From the NCBI GenBank assembly GCA_002914845.1, contig JXTC01000012.1, positions 44,909 to 108,908 on the forward strand: a DNA stretch of 64,000 nucleotides, read 5' to 3'. The translations under genes were made by a program, and so were the position numbers. Shown piece after piece: positions 46,319 to 58,559 of the stretch (positions are counted from its first letter, which is position 1; every line of letters starts with the position of its first letter). The notes beneath the pieces are model-generated. The model was not told the DNA's origin and did no database searches. It worked only from the letters and a program-made list of their open reading frames with translations. This stretch comes from Trema orientale (Eukaryota; Streptophyta; Magnoliopsida; Rosales; Cannabaceae).

Positions 46319-47850
46319 CTATAAGCCTAAGTTCTCGTCCTCAGTTTCTTCAGTGTCATCATCTTGACGAGTCGGTGGAGGATGGGCAAAACGAGTTGAT
46401 AGTAGCGTGGGCGGGGAAATCATGCCAAATGATGTCGAAATGGACCCTGGATGGATAGGAGCAGGGCTAGATATGTTGACATTTGGTATTAGAGATAACA
46501 GAATCCTCCGCATATGAGCTACCTACACTGTCTGAGCCTTTATTAATTGTTATTATTGAGCGATCATCTCCTGAGTGACAATCTTTCATTGTTGAGTTGT
46601 CGTCATGTATTGCTGGCTCTCTTGTATATATCGTTGGATATCCTCACGTACTAGCGGTGGAAAGTCTGGTGGGGCAGATCTAGTACTGGAAGTAGACTTA
46701 CTCAACTTATATCCGACACCTATCCTAAATCCGCGATGTGCACTGAGAACCTCATCCGAAATATGAGCATCAGTGACAGAAGTAAATGAACTCGAACTTG
46801 AATGAGAAGATACTTGAGACTGAGTATTCTGAATCTCAAGTATCTTATTCCGCAAAAAGGATTAAAATTAGTATATAGAAAAAAAATAGAGATTTTGTTT
46901 AAAAAGATTAATTAATGATATACGTAATTAGTCTCAAACTATGTACTCGGCCATCTAATCTGCTTAGTGAAGTAGCGATTCCTGAAACTCTCAGCAACTA
47001 GTTGAAGCTCACCAGTAGAAGAATTGCGCTCTAAAAATATTTAAAATGACATAATTTATTATTAAAATTATAAGTATGGGCGCGTCTACAGTAGGGATGT
47101 CCATACGTAAGGCCCTGTTTATACACCGTTTGATGAGAATCTATGTATAAACAGATTCCCACATATTCCCATCAAAGGATATATAAACAAGGGCCTTACG
47201 TAGGAGCGCCCCTACTATAGACGCCTCCAAAAAAGTATTATAAGAAAAATTGTAATTTTATTACCTTCTTATATCATTTGTGAACAATAAAAGCAGCTCC
47301 CTATTTGCTAACTGCTAATTGACGCGCCCTATTTGCAGCATCTCTTTCAAACATCGCTTGTAGGAAAAAAAATTAATTATAATATAATATTTTATTACTT
47401 AATAATAAATGAATAATTCATAACTATACACTAACCCTAAACTCTGGAAATAAAAAAGGTCGCAACAACGCCCCCATGTCATGACATCCATCTCATTAGG
47501 TACTTTGGAACGTACTGTCGCTAAGTCAAGAGTATTTTTGTTACCCCCAATGAGCCTGAAATGCATATTAAGCTCGATTTTACAGTTGCTATATGTATCT
47601 GAAGCAGTCTCAAGGATGCCATACCTAATATTGGCTAAATCGTCGCTATCGTTATCAAGACCTTTGTACTCAAAAAATTCCTATAATTTCAAAGTATTTT
47701 TGATCGTCGTCGACTGGATGCCAAGTGCCTCCTGCCTTGTCAAATTTGATCGGAAGAAGGCTCCCCCCCTTTCTCAAATAGCTTTCGTAGGTTCAATAAC
47801 ATACTCTTCGATATCACATTCCTTCCTAATAGGATTTTCAAAATAAATAA
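46319..47850 (-). pseudogene. CACTA second-gene (En/Spm transposase-like) relic
   Basis: Minus-strand fragments 46586-46855 (LSAHRGFRIGVGYKLS, then a Ser/Thr-rich and Gln-rich tail), 46319-46513 (Pro/Ser-rich) and broken text at 46940-47850 resemble the C-terminal part of plant En/Spm second genes. No domain can be named firmly; the call rests mostly on location inside a CACTA element. Confidence 0.4.
47078..47229. mobile_element. Hairpin MITE (about 150 bp)
   Basis: Nearly the whole element is a palindrome: 'ggcgcgtctacagtagg', 'acgtaaggccctgtttata' on the left pair with 'acaagggccttacgt' and 'cctactatagacgcc' on the right. Target duplication not clear. It lies within the CACTA element at 45731-52400. 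Confidence 0.82.
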
Positions 47851-48439
47851 ACATATTTGCTAGCAAGCTAGGGTCCACATATCCTAAGTAATGAAGACGT
47901 AAAATTTAAAATATAACGAATAATACCTAACTGGCAATGCTAAGATCCTCTAGTAGGATGCTGTGGAGGGTCAGCACCTCTATCACTATCGTGATAACTA
48001 GGCTCAGTAGCGACCGTGACTATGTGCAAGTATTAATAGTGACAAGTATATTATAATTAAAGAGTGTAGAGTAACATTGAAATTAAATTCTAAAAATTCG
48101 ATCATTAAAAACATAAAGCGTCTTTTACATAAATAAGAATAAAAATAAACAACAATCGTAATCGCTATCAAACTCGCTAGTAGACGAGATTTCATCTACG
48201 TCATCATCATTATCATTGTCATTTTCCTCAAATGTATATATGTACAAATGTACACATTATGACTATGATTATAACATTTGTCATGACATGTCAACTCATT
48301 TGGAATGGTCTTGATCATCATAATTGTATAACTCTAACTGTTATGATCAAGAATATTCTAAACCAGTTTACATGTCGTGACCATTCTAGTGTTCATGATT
48401 TAATGGGGTATTTCGCGGTTTTTAAGAGTACATGTATGA

Positions 48440-49150
48440 GCATTTTAGTTATGAGTGTTTTAGTTTCTATAAGGGTATTCTAGATTTTAATATTCCAGGA
48501 GTATTTTGGGTATTCTGTGAAATAAATGGGTAATTTATTATATTTTTAATTTTATGAGTATTTTAGTTATTATAAGAGTATTTTGGGTATTTTATTATTC
48601 TAGGGGCATTTTGGATATTTTATGAATTAAATGGGTATTTTGGGTATTTTACGAATATTTTACTTACTATAAGGGCATTTTCGATATTTTGTGAATTAAA
48701 TAGGTATTTTTGGATATTTTTCTAATTGTATGAGTATTTTAGTTACTATAAGGATATTTTGGACATTTTGTTAATCTAGGTCAATTTTGGGTCTTTTGTG
48801 AATTAAATGGGTATTTTTGGGTAGTTTATGAGTATTTTACTTACTATAAGGGTATTTTGGTTATTTAATTATTTTAGGGCTATTTTGGGTATTTTGTGAA
48901 TTAAATGGGTATTTTTGAGAATTTTTTCAAAATAACCTACTTTTTGAAAAAAAAAATTTTATTTGTAGGGATATTTTGGAAATTTTATTAATTGTAGGAA
49001 TATTTTAGTCACTATAAGGGTATTATGTGAATTAAATATTTTTTGTGGTTCTTTTGTGAAAATGACCTACTTTTTGCAATTAATTAGTCGTAAGGTTATT
49101 TTGGGCATAATTATAATTGTAGAGGTATTTTGAGTATTTTATTAATATAT
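48440..49150. repeat. Degenerate minisatellite, unit near 100 bp
   Basis: About six diverged units, recognisable by the anchors 'actataagggtattttgg' (48465, 48558, 48664, 48746, 48842, 49011) and 'gaattaaatgggtattt' (48521, 48624, 48692, 48800, 48898, 49030). Within each unit the shorter phrase 'gggtatttt' recurs several times. Non-coding. Confidence 0.8.
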
Positions 49151-50205
49151 GAGTATTACTATCCTATTATTTTATTTATTTACTATCCTGTTATTTTATT
49201 TATTTACATTAATTGTATATTTATTTTTTGTTCTTTTTTTTATCATTTTAATTTGGTTTTAACTACTTAATTACAAAACATTTATAAACATTTTTCTCTA
49301 CAAATTATTAATTAAATATTGAATTATAATCAAAATTAATTACTTACAGCTACTTCAAAATAATCTTTTAAAAATATCTTATTCAATTAAATATCTTATT
49401 CAATTAACAAATTAATTCATTATTATTCGTTTCATTTATTAATTCTAATAAAATAAAATTCTAACCTAAAAAGTTTCAAACTCATAAATTAAAATAAAAA
49501 ATATTAACAAAAATCAAAATTTGACACAAAAAAAAAATCCAATTAAAGAATTCTTCATACTCAATCCACATTCTCAAAACATAAACATCCATCGATATCG
49601 AATAAAACTAATAATATAGTCTATCAATAACTCATCAAATCCAATATCCGATAAAACTAATAATATACTCTAATAATCTAATATCCAATAATCTAATATC
49701 CAATAATCCAATATCCATTAAAACTAATAATATAATTTAATAATCAATATCCAATAATCCATTAAAAATTCATATCTAATATCAAAAAACCCAATAAATA
49801 TTCATATTCCTTATAATATAGTATCAAAATAAAACTAAAACCTAAAAAAAAAAAAAAAACTACACCAATATCTGATTTTTTTTTCTAATATTACAATATT
49901 TATTTTAAATAACACTAAAACAAAACTAAAATATTAACACATAATCTCATATATATATATATATCTAATATCGAAAGTCACCTAATATTACAACATTTAT
50001 TCTTAATTATTTAAATAAAAATAAAACCACAAATTAATCAAAAACTAACCTATTAAACTTCAAGGGAGAGGTGGCTCACGGCGGCGGTGGTCTTAAAAAA
50101 AAGTCCAAAAAAAATTAAATAACAAAGGAAGAGAGATAGAAAGAGAGAGAAATAACAAAAAAAAAACTTACTAATGCAAGAGGAGATCGATTTCTGGGTA
50201 GAGAG

Positions 50206-50208
<3 letters not shown>

Positions 50209-50246
<38 letters not shown>
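50209..50246. repeat. (GA)n microsatellite
   Basis: About 19 uninterrupted GA dinucleotides close to the right end of the CACTA element. Confidence 0.95.
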
Positions 50247-50249
<3 letters not shown>

Positions 50250-50735
50250 AAAATGAGGAAGAAAAAGATCGGTTTCTGGATATAGAAAATGATCAGCTAA
50301 AGTGGCGATAATTTGTTGCCACTTTAGAACTTTAGTCACTGCTTTAAATGAAACACAACGGCACATTTAAAGCCAAAAAAGTTTTAGCAGTCAGTCTGAC
50401 CGCCTAAATTTTTGTGAAATATCTAAAGTAGCGACAATTATAGCCGCTTTACAGTTTGAAAACTTTGTCACTGCTTTAAATATCTTAATATAAAGCGGGG
50501 ACAATTGTCATCGCTTTAAACTCGATTTTTATTTTTACTTTTACGTGTTTTACAATAATTACAATTATTTTAATTTATTGATATTAGATTAGTCTAAAGC
50601 GCCGACTGTTATCGCCACTTTAGAGAAGATATTTTTACACCATTTCCAATCTGGTATCCATTGGCGCACTCCTTCTAAAGCAACAATAAGTGTTTCCGCT
50701 TTAGACATTTTTAGAGGGAATTTTGGTGCAGTCAT

Positions 50736-52231
50736 TGTTATGCTAAAATACATATACGAAAAATAACCACAAGTGCATGGGTCATAAACAAGTAATAAAG
50801 TGATAAGTATAGAGTTGTCGATCCCACGAGGAATTGGGTGTTAAATTGCCACTAAGTACCAGAATTATCATGACCTTACTTTATCTAGGAAACTAAACCA
50901 AATGAATTTTTGATAAATAAATACAAATATAAATATAAATATAATAAAATATAGAAACTCTATGCACAAATGTACTAGTGAATTGAATTTACTTAACTAT
51001 CAACTATGTCTTTTGGTCAACAATTGCATTCTAATCAATTATTCCTAGTTTATAAGCTAAGAACCTAAAGGTATTTCTACTCCTCTCAAGTACCGAGTGA
51101 AATCACTCCTAAATCTCGGTTCTAATCTCTCTATTTCGAACCTAAAAATTAAGAATTCATTATGTTCAATGGTTCTTTGATCATAGCTTCAAAGGAATTA
51201 TAGATTCTCTCAAACTCTATAAGTCCTAGGCCATATTATCCTATAGTTATTTCTAAAATGTCTTTTCTCAAGGGCCAAATTCTAAAACCCAAATCATCCA
51301 ACTAGTAGCTAATTAGTTGAGATGTATTAAGCATGGAATAGTATATATGAATTCAAGAATAATATCAAAGAACATATTAGAAATCAAGATATAAAATCAA
51401 AGTTTAAGTTATATTAAACCCCGAGCATATAATAATTAATTCAATATAGGAGAATCTAACACTAATCTCAACAAGAATTTCATATATCCAAATATATTCA
51501 TAAATCAAGTATAATACAAAAATTCAAATAAGATTAGGGTAAGAAAGAAGATAAGAAAAACTCTTTTATGGAGGTAAAACTTTGAACCTCCAATCTCTTC
51601 AAGCCACTCTCTCAAGTATTCTCTCTAAGAATTTTATCTCCAAGGTCTTTCCTCTCTAGAAATTTTGAGCTCTCTTTGTTATATTTTCTCTCCAACTCTC
51701 TACACTTGAAATGGAGACTTAAGGATATATTTAAGGAGCTCTAAGATGACCTAGGCTGGATGGAATGTCAACCATTCGATCAGATGGCATCCATGGTCTA
51801 GATTGACTCTAAAAACTCGCTGAAAATGCGCTTCAGGATGCTTGGTAGCGCCACGATACTTTCTAGCAAGTGTCGCGGTACTTTAGCCTCTGGAATTCTG
51901 ATTTCCAGGCAGTCCCGTAATGCTACAATTTAAGTATCGCATCGTTCTTGGTTCTGGAACTCAGCACGATAGCTTTTCTTCCTTTGGGCACTATTTCTTC
52001 GTTTTAGCTCCGTTTTACTTGATTTTTATTGCGTTACATTTGTATCAAACTCAAACTTCATCTACAAGGGTTGAAATACCTATATTTAGCACTAATATCT
52101 CTTTATTCTCATTTTTTCATAAGAACTACAAAAACAAAGTAAAAACACATCAAACCAACAAAAATGCTTGAGATCTTATAATTATTTCAGTTGAATAATA
52201 CTTGATTTGTGAGTGAATTAATCACTTATCA
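50736..52231 (-). mobile_element. Ty3-gypsy solo LTR (1.5 kb) nested in CACTA
   Basis: Minus strand runs TGATAAGTG...GCATAACA. Flanks GTCAT (50731-50735) and GTTAT (52232-52236) are a 5-bp duplication with one change. Organisation parallels the gypsy LTRs at 4.8, 22.8 and 28.5 kb ('cgatcccacgaggaattggg' near 50819, 'tattgcgttac' near 52028), but it is clearly more diverged, so it is a related family. The CACTA sub-terminal repeats resume directly after it. Confidence 0.8.
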
Positions 52232-52539
52232 GTTATCTAAAGCAGTGATAAGTGCCGCCACTTTAGTCATTTCTTTTTCTCAAAAAATACAAATACTCTA
52301 AAATCGTGACTATCTAATTTATCGCCGCTTTATATTTTAGCTAAAGTGGCGACAATTTTTTGCTTTAGAGTTATCATTCTGTTACCTTCTTATTGTAGTG
52401 TAAGGTCTCTTCTTCTTCGAAATGCCCAGCCATGAAAGGACATAAAATTATGCAAATTCAAGACTTTTGGTATAAAAGTTCACATAATGCAAATATGGTC
52501 TCATTCCGGATCTAAATTCCAGAATCCCAATGCAAATAT

Positions 52540-52880
52540 GGACACTTAAATATTGCCACTTTACATGAGTTGTCGCCGCTTTAAATCAAATGCAACATTT
52601 TATTTATACTTAGAAAACTTTATAGCAGTCAGTTTGACTGCTTAAAATTTCACGAAAAAATTTAAATATTAATTAAGTACTAATTTCATTAATTATTCAT
52701 AATTACTTTTCTAATTAATTATTCATTAACATAAAGCATCGGCAAATGTCACTGTTTTAAGGTAGATATTTTTAGTCTGACACACTACTAGAGCTAGTTG
52801 GTGCCAAATCATTTGTCCGCTTTAGTGTTTATTGGAGGAAAAAATTGGCGCTAATGACCAGTGGAATACTTAAAGCGATG
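52540..52880. repeat. Extra CACTA sub-terminal fragment
   Basis: Phrases 'gttgtcgccgcttta', 'agcagtcagtttgactgc' and 'cttaaagcgatgat' are those of the 45731-52400 element, but lie outside its right terminus. A truncated second copy is the likely explanation. Confidence 0.6.
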
Positions 52881-54050
52881 ATATTAAAAACTTGTTTAAA
52901 ATAAGGGTATTTTAGTCATTTTATAATTTACAAATTATAGTAAATTTTAAATTTGGATTTATATGAAAGAATTTTTGAAAAATGGGGACTAAATAATAAA
53001 TTTAAGGGGCGTATTTGAAAGAATTTGCAAAATAGGGAATTAAAAGAAAAACAATTGCCCATTATATGGGTGACATGTAGCTACACACAGCTTCGCTCAC
53101 TTGCCCCTTCTCTTTTCCCTCTCCTCTCGCTCGACGACTTCCTCTTCTCTCTCCTAGCCAAAGCTATCTCCTACCGGTTCACCACCGGCGAAGGCCTCCG
53201 GCCAACGATAGCAGTTGGAGACCACCAAGATTAAGTCACCACCTCAGCATGAACCACTGAACGGAGTCTGGACGTCGTCGGAGCTCTCCACCGTCGGCAC
53301 AGATGAGAAATGCTACAAAGAACATTCGGCGATCAGTAACTATTCCGGCCACCTCAGGCCGCAAAAATAGTCGCATTCAACTCGTCTCAACACGAGGATC
53401 GTCATGGTATATGTATCTCAACTCGAAATTAGCTGGATTGAATTTTATTATTTTTTATAGTTTTGAGCTTTTAAGTTTTATGTGTTGTCTTTTCAATCCG
53501 ACCGTTAAATTATTAAATAAACTTTATATTTGTGGTGTACTCGTGAAAATATAAAGATTGATATACATATTGAATATGTTTGGTGACCGACACAGAAAAT
53601 AAGATCGAACGACATCGATTTTACGTCGTTTTGCGTGTAGAGGGTCAAGTTTCGATTCGAACCCGAATCGATCAAGTTATATGTATATCCTAGCTAACTT
53701 CGGTGCTAAAAATTTAGTAATGAAGTCCATTTTTCGATTTGATGCTCCATTAGAAAAATGCCAACGATTGAGGGTTGGAAAACGACCCCCGATCCTTTAA
53801 ACGATCACCAAACGACACAAAATACACTTTATTATATCGTAGCATAGTTTAATCACTTATTTGATTCTAAAATTTGGTTTAGTTGTGAAATTACGTATTT
53901 CGATTAAATATGAAATTTTGTTAAATATTTTGTAAAAATGAGATTATGTCAGATTTGGAGATGAATTGATATTGTTTGGCGTGCCATAAATCATGTTTTG
54001 GAACTACTTTTTGCAGGAATTAGATTTTATAGGATTTGCTGAAAATGACT
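52881..54050. other. Unresolved repeat with GC-rich patch
   Basis: AT-rich except 53060-53400, which is GC-rich ('ccaccggcgaaggcctccgg'). No known protein seen in any frame. Sequence continues after the solo LTR at 55783, so both parts belong to one older unit, perhaps a large LTR. Confidence 0.4.
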
Positions 54051-54055
54051 ATTAT

Positions 54056-55782
54056 TGTAACGCCCCCTAACTAAGCCGGTCGGACTTTGCTTGAAAGCGT
54101 AACCAGCTAGGCCGAGGCGTATTAAGATTAAGTAACTTTCTTTGAAAAATGAGCATTTGAAAGCGGAAGAACTAAAAAGGGCATAAGACTTCTTTTTACA
54201 ATTAAAAATTTTAGAAATAAAATATAAACGTATCATGGGATGGATAGAACTGCAGCTCAGCCAACTTTCAAGAATCTACTGACGCAACTAAAACCTACTT
54301 TACAAGAACTATAATGAGCTAACGCTCAGTAAGTAAAGACGGTGCATACATATAAATGATGACGTGCTATAAAAATATTTGTTACCCATTGTACAACTTT
54401 CATTGGAAAATATTCTTTCTTTAAACATCATTTTGGGCCCCATTTTAAGCATAACTTCTAACTTAGTGACATAGTAGATCTCTTAATAAATATCATTTGA
54501 GGCTTACCCTGTCTTGGCCCTTTCGCCTCAAGGGATTTGACCTCCCTCTTGTTTGGCTCACCCTATCTTGGACTTAACCCCAAGGGATTTCACCACCTCT
54601 TTTCTATACAGTCACTAAACCAGGAGCCATACTTCATAAAAAAACATAACTTAGAAACTTAGGTACAATGGTAACATTTTCTTTAAAATATGAACTTCTT
54701 AAAATCATTTTAATTTTTCCTTCATAAACGTGCCTTATGCATATGCCATGAACATTATTCCATAAATAAAATAGTAGTATACATAGGTATATATAAATAA
54801 GCACGTACTTCACATAACATTTAGAAAATACTTATATTTACTATGCTCTTGTAATGCAGTAAAAACGTTTGTCTTTACTTACTTCTAGACGATATTCCTC
54901 TTAATCTTCGGCTCTATTCCCAAACCTCCCTCTATCTTTCTGTCCTCTTTTATCTTTTCTCTCTAAATTTTACTAGAAATATGGGTGGAGTAGTGTATGT
55001 CTAAAACTAATTCTCAAGGCCTATTTATAGATTTCACTAAGCTCCTCAAGCTAGTAGCTTACTCATCACTTAAAGCTTCCTCCATTGTGACACCTAGCGC
55101 CATATGCATTGTCTACGTCAAGCAACTTAACTCTAACCTCATCTGCATGCTTGACACCTAGCTTGTCCCATTCCACTACGTGCTTACAACTGACACCTCA
55201 TGTTTTCAAGCTTTACACCTCGTGCCTTGAATTGACACCTCGTGCTTTTGATTCAACACCTCGTGCTTATAGTGGCACCTCGTGCTTACGGTGGCACCTC
55301 GTGCTTATGGTGACACCTCGTGCTTAGAACACCTCGTGCTTCACTTTTTGACTTATCATCTAAATATCACGATTTATATAATTGTCTTGCACGAAAATCG
55401 AGAAATACTAACTTCTCTCTAGAAACCGATCACAACATTAGAAATAATCTTGTCTCTTCCATCAGAAGCTTCTCTATTCTAGATTGTTGAAAACTTAACT
55501 GTCAGTTTTTGTCGAAAAATACTTTCTTTTATTATATTGTCTATCATCAAAAGTTTACACTGCTAAGTATCTCAATCAGTAGCTTAACTCATTTCTATTG
55601 TATAAAACTTAACAGCAAAAGACTATCTCGTAAAACGTGAAATCTTTTTTACTAGGATCTTTATGAATTTACAAAATTATTAAGCTCCTCATTGACTAGT
55701 TTAACTCCTCTACTTAACTTAGAACTAGATAAGGCTCTATTACACATAACATATAAGCATGCACGTGAATCGGGGTGTGACA
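54056..55782. mobile_element. Solo LTR (1.73 kb)
   Basis: Exact duplication ATTAT (54051-54055, 55783-55787). Ends TGTAACGCCCC and GGGGTGTGACA are the inverted TGTNACNCCCC termini common in plant LTR retrotransposons. No internal region. Strand not determined because the termini are nearly symmetrical. It contains the minisatellite at 55196-55345. Confidence 0.87.
55196..55345. repeat. Minisatellite 'cacctcgtgctt', about 7 units
   Basis: The 12-base core recurs with 7-10-base variable spacers ('atagtgg', 'acggtgg', 'atggtga'). An apparent open frame at 55109-55327 is produced by the repeat. Confidence 0.88.
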
Positions 55783-55787
55783 ATTAT

Positions 55788-56040
55788 GCTACAAAAAATT
55801 TTCGAAATATAAATGAATTGAGAATTTAGTTTTATAAACTAAACTTGAATTGAATTAAAAATACTACATGGTCTGTTTGAGAATTTGTAGAAAATAGTAC
55901 ATATTTAGATTCATATCATTTTTATAGCATTGTATAGCATATTTATCTCACGCGGCCAATGGAATCACAGTGTTCTAAAAAAAATACTAAAATCACGGTA
56001 TTTCAACAAAACACTGGAAATATGCTATAACATTCATTAC

Positions 56041-56089
<49 letters not shown>

Positions 56090-56502
56090 CATATTTATAA
56101 CTACTCTAATTACAATGTGACATTAGGATTTACGCTACAGTACTTATACTAAATCCATATTTCATTAAATGATCAAATTAAATATATGCTAAACATATAT
56201 GAAGGTTTGTGTTTGAAGTCACCACTTTAATGGATATAGGACTGCACCATTCTTAATTGTCACGTAACCATACAATTTTGTCCAAATAAAGTGTCCACCT
56301 CATATTTATTGGTTGTGATTTTTTTTTATTTTACTTAATAAGCCCCGTATAAAATCCCATATACGAATAATTCTTTATCATTTAGTAGTCAATGACACTT
56401 TGACGTTTATGTAAACAAATATAAGCAAATTATATGCAGTAGAATATAGATAAAAGCAAAACATCTTTATTAAAAAGTAAATTGTCATTATAGTGTCTTC
56501 TT
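55788..56502. other. AT-rich spacer with (AT)n microsatellite
   Basis: (AT)n of about 23 units at 56043-56089. No gene or termini otherwise. Confidence 0.6.
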
Positions 56503-56524
56503 AAGGGGGAGTTATTTCGCCAAC

Positions 56525-56677
56525 TAGGGCTAGCTCAGTTGGTCCAAAGCTTTAGGAATGTGTGTGTGAGTTTGGGGGAGTCAGTGGTTCAAGCTTTGGT
56601 AGTGTATGTGTGATATTTTCCTTTAAATTTGTAGTAAGCAGTGGTCATTAGTTAAACCCCACTTTTTTTTTTTTTTT
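56525..56677 (+). mobile_element. tRNA-derived SINE
   Basis: Pol III box A-like 'tagctcagttgg' (56531-56542) and box B-like 'ggttcaagc' (about 56587), spaced as in a tRNA. A 15-base poly-T tail (56663-56677). Long target duplication AAGGGGGAGTTATTTC followed by 'gccaac' or 'actaac' on both sides (56503-56524 and 56680-56701), with two differences. A T-tail is a feature of the Au-type plant SINEs as I know them. Confidence 0.85.
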
Positions 56678-56733
56678 AAAAGGGGGAGTTATTTCACTAA
56701 CATTAATTGTCAAGGAACCATTGACATTTTTTT

Positions 56734-56834
56734 AAACAAATTATATGCAGCAAGATATAGATAAAATCGAAACATATTAATTAAACAAATTATATGCAGC
56801 AAGATATAGATAAAATCAAAACATATTAATTATC
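56734..56834. repeat. 51-bp tandem duplication
   Basis: Unit 'aaacaaattatatgcagcaa' to 'aaacatattaatt' twice in a row. A third, diverged copy is at about 56420-56470, before the SINE. Confidence 0.85.
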
Positions 56835-57006
56835 TTAGTAAATTGTCTTTAAATGTGTCCGCTGGCTCTACAAGAACTTTTTCCTAACAACATTTTCAAA
56901 TGCGTAAATAAGTTTGAATTTTTTTGAACTGACAGTTTTAAATAGGATAATATTTTCGAAGATGAAAGTATCTATTTCCAAATATGTGATTGATTTCCGT
57001 CTTTCA

Positions 57007-57066
57007 AGTTAGAATATATATATATATATAGGACACCAAGTTAGAATATATATATATATAGGACAC
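57007..57066. repeat. Short tandem duplication with (AT)n
   Basis: 'caagttagaatatatatata' followed by 'taggacac' occurs twice next to the MITE. Confidence 0.8.
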
Positions 57067-57283
57067 CAATCCAGTAGGTTTTTTTTTTACCTATACATAG
57101 ATATCATTTTAGCCAATAAAAATTTTTTTTCCACATTTTTTTATATTATAAAATAAGGGAGAGAAATAATATTAATGATGCACGTCTTTTCATGCATTTT
57201 ATTATAATCGTTGGATCACAGTGATCTAACAGCTAAAAAAAAATATCTACACATAGGTTAAAAAAAAATACCTACTGGATTGG
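57066..57283. mobile_element. MITE (218 bp)
   Basis: Inverted ends CCAATCCAGTAGG followed by a T tract and 'acctat.c.tagatat', on both sides, about 40 bases each. A related copy appears to lie in intron 2 of gene B (63265-63480). Confidence 0.82.
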
Positions 57284-58554
57284 CAAGCATATAGACACAC
57301 ACTCAACGTTCCAAATCAAAAGTCAATGCTCCAGTTTTTGGATGCTGACATTTCTAGCAGAAAGCAAAAGCATTCCACTGAATATTTTCATTACAGAGCT
57401 CTTCTGAGATTTTGAGCTATAAGCAATATGAATATCATTTCAACTTGGAACTCCGACTCTCGGTTGTCAAATGAGGATAATTTTTGTAAAATGTCAACCC
57501 GATATGAAACGCAAACTCTCAAGATGAAAACGAAAAAAGAAAGACCTCATAAAAACAAACATTTCATGATTATAAATATGAAATCAAGATGTCTATTGAC
57601 TGTTAAAGCCTTAATCTGAAAATTGAAGCATTATCAATTTAATACGCATCAAATAAGAATATTCTGGCCTCTTAATTTATTCCAAGTGCAAGATACATAA
57701 ATTAGAGCAATGCTATTTGTGGGCACTGTAATGCATGTTTAATTCAGGTGTTGAACCCACCACCTTTATATTAGTTTAGTTAAGAAGTCAAATTCCATTT
57801 TTAGGGCCACATAAATAAAATCATAAATAAAATCTAACAATTACTCAAAACAAAATTAAAATTCGACATTCATTTTTTTTAATGTTTGTTTTTTTAGTGG
57901 GTTTTTTATTGTTTTAAAAACTATAGCTTTCAATAACTAAATTTCTAATTTAGAATTTATTTAAGTTGGGATAACTAACAAACAAAATAACTAAGAAAAA
58001 GTAGTATAATTTAAGAGAAAAGCAAAATTTTCTTTTAGATTATAACTATTTAAATCTAATAACTTGTACATTTTCTCGTAAATTAACATATGCGGAACAG
58101 TATTCTTCTTCGCTAATATTTAAACAAAAGTTAGGAAACTTTATTAAATAGTTGTTCTAAAATTTCAATTTAGTCACATAGCTGCTAACTCAATATATTT
58201 TAAAGTATAACAATTTTTGCTAAAATCACCACTGATATTGCTTTAAACCTCAAGAAGTTAGTCAAAAAACTCAATTCATAAGATAAACCTCAAACAATCA
58301 CTAGATAAATCTCATCCAGTCAGTTAATGCAGCAAATTAATAAACTAGGAGCAAATTTAGACTATTAAGGAAAAATCCAGCCCCATGAAATACTACTGAC
58401 TATAATTTCGTAGAAAAGATGGAGAACTATAAACAGATTCGACTATCCCTCAAGAAAAAGAAAATTAACAAAAATAAATAAAAGCTCCTCCAATAGGTAC
58501 ACTGATAAAACAAATAATATAACAATTCTCTGCAAATGGACTATGATATATACA
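57284..58554. other. AT-rich spacer, nothing recognised
   Basis: No coding or terminal repeat structure seen on either strand. Short open frames lack recognisable content. Confidence 0.45.
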
Positions 58555-58559
58555 TAAAT

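Larger units (their letters stand above)
45731..52400. mobile_element. CACTA (En/Spm) element (6.7 kb), degenerate
   Basis: Exact 3-bp duplication TAA (45728-45730, 52401-52403). Termini CACTACAAGAAAATAGG and, from the right, CACTACAATAAGAAGG. Sub-terminal repeats of the form 'taaagcggcgacaattgtc' in both orientations at 45770-46080, 50290-50700 and 52235-52375. Inside: minus-strand coding relics (46319-47850), a hairpin MITE, a degenerate minisatellite and a nested solo LTR. Confidence 0.9.

Noticed and set aside
47481-47846. 121-residue plus-strand frame
   Set aside because: No recognisable domain; the opposite strand carries the faint transposon-like text in this region.
48440-49150. CRISPR-like regularly spaced repeats
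   Set aside because: Units are diverged, adjacent and lack unique spacers; a plant minisatellite is the simple explanation.
55196-55345. CRISPR-like short repeats with spacers
   Set aside because: Spacers are only 7-10 bases and similar to each other; it lies in an LTR of a plant genome.
57428-57619. Short basic 63-residue frame
   Set aside because: No family similarity, no splice or promoter context; composition expected by chance in AT-rich DNA.
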